A stretch of 64,000 bases of DNA from Calonectria ilicicola (Eukaryota > Ascomycota > Sordariomycetes > Hypocreales > Nectriaceae): contig CP085825.1 of NCBI GenBank assembly GCA_020809705.1, forward strand, positions 8,060,001 to 8,124,000. Reading direction: 5' to 3'. Numbering within the stretch: position 1 is the stretch's first letter; every line of letters starts with the position of its first letter. The translations under genes and the position numbers were made by a program. Shown here piece after piece: positions 57,029-64,000 of the stretch. The notes under the pieces were generated by a model. It saw nothing but the letters and a program-made list of their open reading frames with translations. It was not told the origin of the DNA and did no database searches.

Positions 57029-59940
57029 TTTTGAATAGTTGTGTATGTCTAAAGATTTCTCAGAAAATGGCTTCAGAGTGCAATCTTCAGGTGTTCGAGA
57101 ATCATGAGAAGACGTTCGAGGTTCGTAGCCCAATGTTATATACTAATTCTCGAACCCTAATACGTTCTCGCGTGTTGTTTCAGCAATGCAGTGAGATTGG
57201 ATCACTCGCTAGCTTGTCCCGAAGCTGTCAAGTAATGTGACTTTACCTCCAGAGTGGGTCTCGCTTCCTTGTTCCTGGTGGCCCCCGGCGATTAGCTTTG
57301 GACAATATACGTATTGCCTGGCCTTCTCGGTATATCCGGACTGGTAATTACAGGTAGTGAATCGAGGGATCACGAAGCGCAGGGATCCGGTTGGCAGGGT
57401 CATTTCCGCGGGCCTTGGTATGCAGAGATGGCGATGCCCTGCAGCCGCTCTGCAGACGCTCCATATTCCAAGCACGACGATCAGAAGGGAGAAGGGAGAC
57501 GATCGCCTCGAGTGTTTTTTCGCATTTGCCCTTGAACATCCTCGCTGCCCAGGAAGCTGGAAGGCCGCTAGAAGGTTTGGCAGGCTGGCATGGAATCGTT
57601 GTGGGGAAGGCCAGTGCCCAATGTGGCAGGCCGGACATGTGCTTCACTCGCAGCCCGTCGATTGCCTCGTTCGGTGCCCGTGGGATCCAGCGTGTCGGTT
57701 AAGCACGTCTTCCGTGGCCAATGGCATTGCTTGACGATCAGGATGCGTACCATGGGGCTGGGTGTCTCCGGGCGACGTGAGGAACGACAGACGCCGCGCA
57801 CGAGCCAGAGGGATCCGGGGTCTGGCTGTTTCGATATGCGCAGTCATCTCAGACTTCGACACTAATGCACAGTCAGTCAATCAGAATGCTGACCCTGCGG
57901 CGCGGGACGGCTCCTGCGACACCCCACTGGCTGCCACCACGTTTCACCGTCTTTGTTGCCCAGCGGTGAGGGTTACAGCCTCGCTAAGACATCTGATAGG
58001 TGAGGCCGCTTGTGCTATCGCGGTACTTCGGCCTCGGGGTCCTGAATTGTCTTGCACCTGCCTTGTTGCAACTGGAATATCTGGACTTTCAATTGAGCCG
58101 CCAATCCGATGTTGCGAGAGGGAATCCTTCAGAGACCTGGGACCTGCCCTAGGACGGTATTACGTTATTGTCCGTTTGGCGCCAAATAACGGCTGGAGCC
58201 GCGGGCGCTACTCGAGACCGACTTACACCAACGCCCTGTCAAAAACGGAACACTTTGAATGGACGACAAGTTACGAGCAAATGTATGGATGAAGTAGCGC
58301 CTCAACGCACTGAGCACCTCCGTTTCTTCCAAAGTCCACAGTTTCCAACCAGTCAATGGCTCGTGAGACAACCTGAAGGAGGGTGAGTAAGCCACCCAGC
58401 CCCGGCACTCCACACGCCAAGTCCCTGCCCCTGCTCCTCTCCAGAGCATAATCTATCCACATGGTCCGTGTCTTGACGTATGTAATCATTCACTAGTGCG
58501 TAGTCATCCCCTCCCACAGCGGATAAGGCTCAGGACTGGATCCCTCCGCTTGTGCCGCAAGCCCCAAATTTAGAGTTGCAATGGCCTCATCGATCCACTC
58601 TTGTATTCCTCTTTGCCGGCCAGTTGAGGCGGTCAGAAATCTCCCGCAGCTAAGCAGGGCGGGCTTACGAGCAATTTTAAATCACGACCAGTTGAGGGCT
58701 GCTCGTAATACACGTGCCTTTTCTTATCTTTTGCACCGTTGAAAGTATGCGCATTAGCGAACGGTGACAATTCACGTGGTTGATATTGGGGAACAGGGGT
58801 CATTAGGGTAAGGGACGATGGGTCACGAATTCCTTGTTCAAATTATCCTTGCCGATGAACCCGACTGTTGCGATGTGCTTCTGGATCGGTTCCTTGGCTT
58901 GGCTGTATCTTTCCAGAAAGGATCATCTCATTTCAGTTAAGACCAAGGTCTGGTCTTTCAGGGTTTATTCCTTAAGGACTGACTGGGGGCAGTCCTTCAG
59001 CCAATAACCACAACTAGCGAGCATCTTACGGGGCCATTCTGGAAGCTTACCAGTTACAAGACCTTGTACGTAGTCAGTGCTGTAGCTTTTGAGATGCATG
59101 GGAACAATGCCACATCCACGGTTCGTTCGGCATCCCTATAAGGCTCTGCTGTTTCACTGTGATTAAGGGGACTCAAGGAAATGAGCAGACGCTGCATCCT
59201 GGTCAGCCTGGACGCATTGTTAACAGATTTTGAATTGATTCCGCAAGTCAGCACGATTCCTATGCCAAGGTTATCAACAGTACGCCGCTGCGCTCCTGCA
59301 CAGTCAGACTTCAACCTACCCCATCAAAGTCATCTAACTATGCAAAAAGTACCTTGGAATCATCCCGTAATCCATACACCGATCTTCAAGGCTGAAGAGG
59401 AGTGGGTGATCGACTCTCACGCCGGATCCTGGCCCATATTGAGCTGCCAGTAAGTACATTGACCCACCATTGCTTGCATATCCATGGCATCCTTTCAGCG
59501 ACTTGGAGACGACATATCTCATGTACTTGGATCCACCACAATCCAGTGACACGTGTTAAGCAGGGAAATCGTGCATGAAGTCCGTTGTCTTTTAGCGGCG
59601 ATGTCCTTGACCCCGGACATCGATCCTGGAGACACTAGGACGAGGAAGACGCACACGCAGCCAGGTTCAAACCGTGACCAATCAAGTAAAGACCGAGGCG
59701 ATCTCACTCCCTGGGTGAGAGTAGCCAACTTTTTTCTTGGCAGAGAAAGAGTCTACGCCGCTCATAAGTTAGATTCAGCTGTGTCGAGGCTCGACACACC
59801 CCTTGGGAGGTTGACCTAACAACTCCACAACAGTTTCCCATTGGCTAGGCGTGATTCAAGTGTAGTTCTGTTAAGAGTTATTCACTATCTTTCTGACTCT
59901 GGTGTTGTAAATTTCAATCAAAGACTATGCTTCTAATCTG
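57029..59940. other. Long intergenic region, no gene seen
   Basis: 2.9 kb between the synthase start and the 3' end of the transporter. Many overlapping small open frames occur on both strands because GC is fairly high, but none has family resemblance or splice support. A GAGAGAGAGA microsatellite lies at 56992-57004. A non-coding RNA or a short unrecognised gene cannot be excluded. Confidence 0.45.
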
Positions 59941-62900
59941 TTACACAGTCTCCAGCACAGCTATATTGCTTGTCTCTCCAACAACCCGTTTTAGGACTAG
60001 CACCAACTCATCCAAAGCCACAAGCATCTCAACAAAGGCGTTGAGGATGACAGCATATCTCCTAGAGCTTTCATCGTCGATATCATCTTTATTATACAAA
60101 CCGTTCTCGTGCAGTCCTTCCTCAAGATGAGCCCTGACGAATTTAATGGCCCTGGCGAACAGTGGTGTTGGTAACACAGCTGGAAGTGGGTCACCGGTTT
60201 TGAGTGCCTGCTGCACCACCGTTACGACTGCCATGGTTTCTGCAATCATGTCTTCTTCCGCGGCACCAGTAGCTGGAATGATCCATCTTCTCTCCTTCTC
60301 TGTCAATCGGGTCGTGTAGATTAGAAGTTGGGCGACAGATTGATTGATGAACATGCAGAGCTGACAGACTTCCGTGAGTGTGGCTGTATCAAAGTTGGAT
60401 GATGAGAATTCGAATACAGTTAGTTTAATTGGCCCCGAAATGGAAAAGAGGGCTTCCATAACTGCCAACGCTTCCTCTTCGACCACATCACGAAGATCTG
60501 TGGCAGGATCTCTCCAATTTGACACGAAAAGGGCATACAGATCTCGAATGCTAATGAGGCTGTCGCCAAGTAGGCGGCGATAGTGTTGGTTTGCTGAGGG
60601 CGGCTTGGGGATAAAAGTCATGACGATTGTGCCACCGAGACCAATAAGCACGAGGACAACACGCCTCCAGAAAACTTCGTATCCCTTGCCGGGGTTGCCG
60701 TAGAGCCTTTCATGTGTATCGAGCCAACTGTAAATACTGACCAGGTATGCCGTTATTCCCATCATAATCCCCGCGGGCATTAGAGCAGGAGAGGTAAAAA
60801 GTCGCCACGACATGAATAGAACAATTACAACAGCCATAATCGCGGCTTCTCCGTAAGGGTTACCTGGGCCGTTTCCAGCGCCGATGTACCAGGCTGCCAT
60901 ACCGACTACACCGCCAAGTACTGTTCCAATTCCTCTGACTAGAGTTCCATATACCACATCAGCAGTATAAGGGAGCAGGGTCAGCTGGGCCATAATTACA
61001 GCCCATAGCCCCTTTTCGCGATAATAAAAACCAGCGCTAGAGCGAATGACAGCCGGTATTGAGAGAGCAATAGAGATGATCACTACTCGGAGAGCAAAAA
61101 TACCTTCGGCGTTTCCGAACCAGTTTGCAACCTTAAGCAAAATTTGACCACTTCGGTTTCTTCGGCGACTGTTCGGCTTTCTCATAGAAATCAACTCTGC
61201 TCGACTTGATTTAATATCTTCATTCTGATTAGAATTTTGAGATGACTTTTCGTATGCCGAGACAATGGTTGGGATACGGGTTAGAACAGTGTCACCAATA
61301 TCCGCGGCGGGCATGTCCTCAGGAGAATCTACCCTAGAGATCCACCTGAACAAGGATGTCAATTTGGTTGGAAACCACAGTCGCAGGCTGACCCGGTTTT
61401 TTTCTAGCTCAACAACAATGGACAGAATCGCTTCCAGCGCACTGGCCACGTGAGATAATCTTTCTTTGATGAGGAGCCCTACCATTAGCCCATTCAGCTC
61501 TGGAACGGTCCCCGCACTCACTTGTAAAAGCCCATCGCCATCGAATATTTGATGAGGTCCTTTAGAGAGATAATCAGATGTTGATGAATTAAATGTTTCG
61601 CATTTTTCTCTTAAACTTTTCAGCACGGAATCGTGCTTTGCTGCCTGTTCTTGGTAACCAGTCGAACCCCTGAGGGCGTTGGAACCCACCAAGGCTTCAA
61701 CAATGGCATTCAGTGACTCCTTGCAAACTTGGATCAAAACTTCGGCAGGATCTGCCAATTCTTGAAGACTTTGTTTTGCTTTTAAAGCTCTTTCGGGGAA
61801 GCTAGACTGTACGTGAATGTTGAATTCTCGACTTATTTGATGCCGTCCTGTCTTGTGCTTGTTTTGGCATTCTTTCTTATCCCGTGACAAGTCACGTGCT
61901 CTTCGAACCTTATCTTTCCGAGCCTCGGCTTGTCTGTGGATTTCCAGGAGACCAGCAAATTCGATGACAAGCTGTCGCAGAGGTCGAGACAATCTACTCA
62001 CATCATCCGCACTCCACCTCCCAACAGAAAAGTCGAGAGGTAAAAATGTTGTGATTGGATCTAGTTGCTTGTATTTGGTCAAGAATTTCAGCCGTGTCTC
62101 AGTCAGTAACTTGATGTTCATGTTCAGATCGGGCCGCTTCAGTTCGAGTATACAGGCATCCAGAAATGTTGGAATCGGATTGAATAGTTCTTTCATAATA
62201 TCGAGCGCTTCAGATGACGAAGAGGTCGGAAATACGAAGATGCTGCACACGAGAGCGATGCCTTCTGCTATAGCGCAAGGCAACACCAGCGTTTTAGCGA
62301 TATTGCCGTCAAAATTTGGCAGGAGTGGGGCCTCTGTGAGAAAGACGGTGCTAATAATGCAGCCTAATATTTGTGTCAGTCTAAATTTGGGTGCAGCTAC
62401 TCGAAGGCGAGCCTAAATATCATTGTTAGCATATCTGTTCTTACGGGTTGCAATATACATACCACAAGATATAGATAGACACAGATCATGCAAAAATATG
62501 TCACAGTTACTCTCGTATCTAGCATGAAGCCGTTGAGAACTTGGATTTCCACGTATGTGATGGGGTCGGTGGCATTTTGGGAAGTGGCTAGCTTCTGAAG
62601 CTCAGCTAGACGAGCTTGTTTGTCCGCTTCCGGCCTTGTTGCCAACGCAGCCTTCATGGTGATTACACCCCAGGCCCAACCGGTTGTGAGTCCTAGCAAA
62701 ACAGTAAATGCAGCGATGAGATGCATGAGAAATGTGCCGGAAGGTGGTGCAAGCCACAAGACGATACTGAGCGGTGTCAGAATTAATGATTAGACGCTGA
62801 TTAGTAGTTCAATGCTTACCATCCGAGGAAAGATGCTTGGCCCATCTCATTTTGGATCGGGGTAATATAGATAAAGACTGTCATAATCCACATTGAGAGG

Positions 62901-63109
62901 GAGCATCTAAATAATTTCTTAAGATCCTTAGGATGGATTTGGTTGAGCCATTTTGGGATCCGTCGACCCGACGCCTCCGCCTGATCCGCGCCGATGAAAA
63001 AGGGATTTTGAATCATGCTTGGGGGATCATGGCTTTCAGAATCAACGGGAAAACTTTCATCTCTCGATTTATCTCCATCGTTGCAGAGCGTTCCGTTTGA
63101 GCCAGACAT
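59941..63109 (-). CDS. ArAE/FUSC-type membrane transporter
   Basis: Minus-strand exons 62820-63109, 62463-62766 and 59941-62412 join in phase to 1,021 residues. The N-terminal half matches the fungal ER transporter 6TM N-terminal family (PF10337): MWIMTVFIYITPIQN, IVLWLAPPSGTFLMHLIAAF, GWAWGVITMK. A long soluble helical region follows. The second half has another cluster of hydrophobic helices (VVIISIALSIPAVI, LLPYTADVVYGTLVRGIG, IMAVVIVLFMSW), the FUSC_2 pattern, and a C-terminal soluble domain. This two-module layout is shared with bacterial and plant aromatic-acid exporters and aluminium-activated malate channels. The substrate is not known; aromatic carboxylates are plausible from the family name only. 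An earlier in-frame ATG at 63220 exists; 63109 was preferred because residues after it are the usual acidic cytosolic leader. Confidence 0.82.
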
Positions 63110-64000
63110 GGTGTTGTATCTGAAGGTTGAATTTGACCACAGTCTGAAACTGTTGTGTCTCGATGCACTCAAAATAAATATTCCATCACCCAAGCGTGAT
63201 TTACAACATTCATTCAACATTGAGCTGCTTCAGCTATGATGCTACGTCACAGGGACCAGCCACAGATGCTATGCAAGTCGCAAATGGCGGGCGCTAGTAT
63301 AAGGTTGGGTGTGATGGAATTGCGACCCTGGTCGGCAAAATTTTGCCGACACTGGAAGTTTTTGCCCATTAAATGTTCATACGCGACCCCAAGACCACTG
63401 CTAGAAGTCCACAAAATTTCATCAGGCAAATAAATATTTTCAAGAGAGACTAACTTTAAAGTACAATTGTATGCAAACAAACTTGTCGCATGATAATGAG
63501 GGAGGAATGCCCATGAGCGAAAAAAATACTGATGGCTAACTTGGATGTCGAAAATATGCATCTCGGCGACGCTGCGACGGTGGCTGCTGCAATACGCCCG
63601 TCCACCACGTGAATTAGCTTCAAATGGCTTGGTGTGTCGGACATATTCGCGGATATGGCCATTCAGATGCGCCTATTCGAAGGTGTCAGCTTATGGCTTG
63701 CGCCTGTCAACTCTGAATCGACAGGGGTTTATTTCGGAATGAGCGCATGTTGTCTGTCGAATCATGGATATCGGACGGATGAAGATGAGAAATTTTTAGT
63801 CAAATTAATTTCTATTCTTGGAAATTTGAGAAATTTGGCGAGAAGACTGGCATCAATATAAGCTGATGAATATTTCCAAGCATCGCAAAAGAATCTCAGA
63901 GCTGGATGTTCATACATCTATCAAGCACCTCACTATGTTAAATCCTTTCCCCGTTCAGCCACTTAGGTTCTTCCCATCCAATAATCATTTGTGCTTCTGC
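63110..64000. other. Promoter side of the transporter and window end
   Basis: No gene is supported in the final 890 bases. Open frames on both strands near 63.2-63.9 kb are short and lack family resemblance. Confidence 0.5.

Noticed and set aside
57207..58489. Cluster of overlapping frames on both strands
   Set aside because: All short, mutually overlapping and Arg/Pro/Ser-rich as expected from GC-rich non-coding DNA.
1..64000. CRISPR arrays, bacterial operons, tRNA or rRNA genes
   Set aside because: The DNA is eukaryotic; no spaced repeat arrays, and I saw no tRNA cloverleaf or rRNA sequence by eye. A tRNA scan would be needed to exclude a tRNA fully.

Overview
This window is nuclear DNA of a filamentous ascomycete (Pezizomycotina, probably Eurotiomycetes). 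Genes carry short GT-AG introns of about 50-90 bases, Zn2Cys6 regulators are frequent, and one AT-rich block shows the C-to-T signature of repeat-induced point mutation (RIP). Coordinates of spliced genes were worked out by hand from splice sites and reading-frame phase.

Layout. 0-9 kb: gene-poor DNA with a decayed piggyBac-like transposase (about 2.1-3.3 kb, minus strand), a large membrane ankyrin-repeat gene whose C-terminal repeats are frame-broken, and a scrap of a second copy. 9.2-33.6 kb: an accessory block resembling a secondary-metabolite cluster but lacking a PKS, NRPS, terpene synthase or prenyltransferase. It holds a PaxM-type FAD monooxygenase, three Zn2Cys6 regulators, an intronless bacterial-type MqnA/chorismate dehydratase-family enzyme, an acyl/aryl-CoA ligase, a folylpolyglutamate synthase-like ligase, a PDR-type ABC transporter with one in-frame stop, and an aldehyde dehydrogenase. 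34.27-41.08 kb: one complete LTR retrotransposon (175-bp LTRs, 5-bp target duplication), RIP-degraded inside. 41.6-45.5 kb: a linalool dehydratase/isomerase-like gene and a SnoaL-like small gene, transcribed divergently. 46.2-50.9 kb: a CorA-like membrane protein with probable frame breaks and an SRPK-like kinase. 51-57 kb: two high-GC genes with the look of core metabolism, a fused aconitase/isopropylmalate-isomerase-type hydro-lyase and a 2-isopropylmalate synthase. 59.9-63.1 kb: an ArAE/FUSC-type membrane transporter.

Most interesting point. The MqnA-family gene belongs to the bacterial futalosine menaquinone route, which fungi are not known to use. Beside a ligase, a glutamate-adding ligase, a monooxygenase, regulators and a drug-efflux pump, it suggests an undescribed chorismate-derived pathway without a classical backbone enzyme. 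Separately, a TCCCGCGGA-type motif recurs upstream of the aldehyde dehydrogenase, in the LinD/SnoaL intergenic region and upstream of the third regulator. This suggests that the genes on both sides of the retrotransposon were one co-regulated set later split by its insertion.
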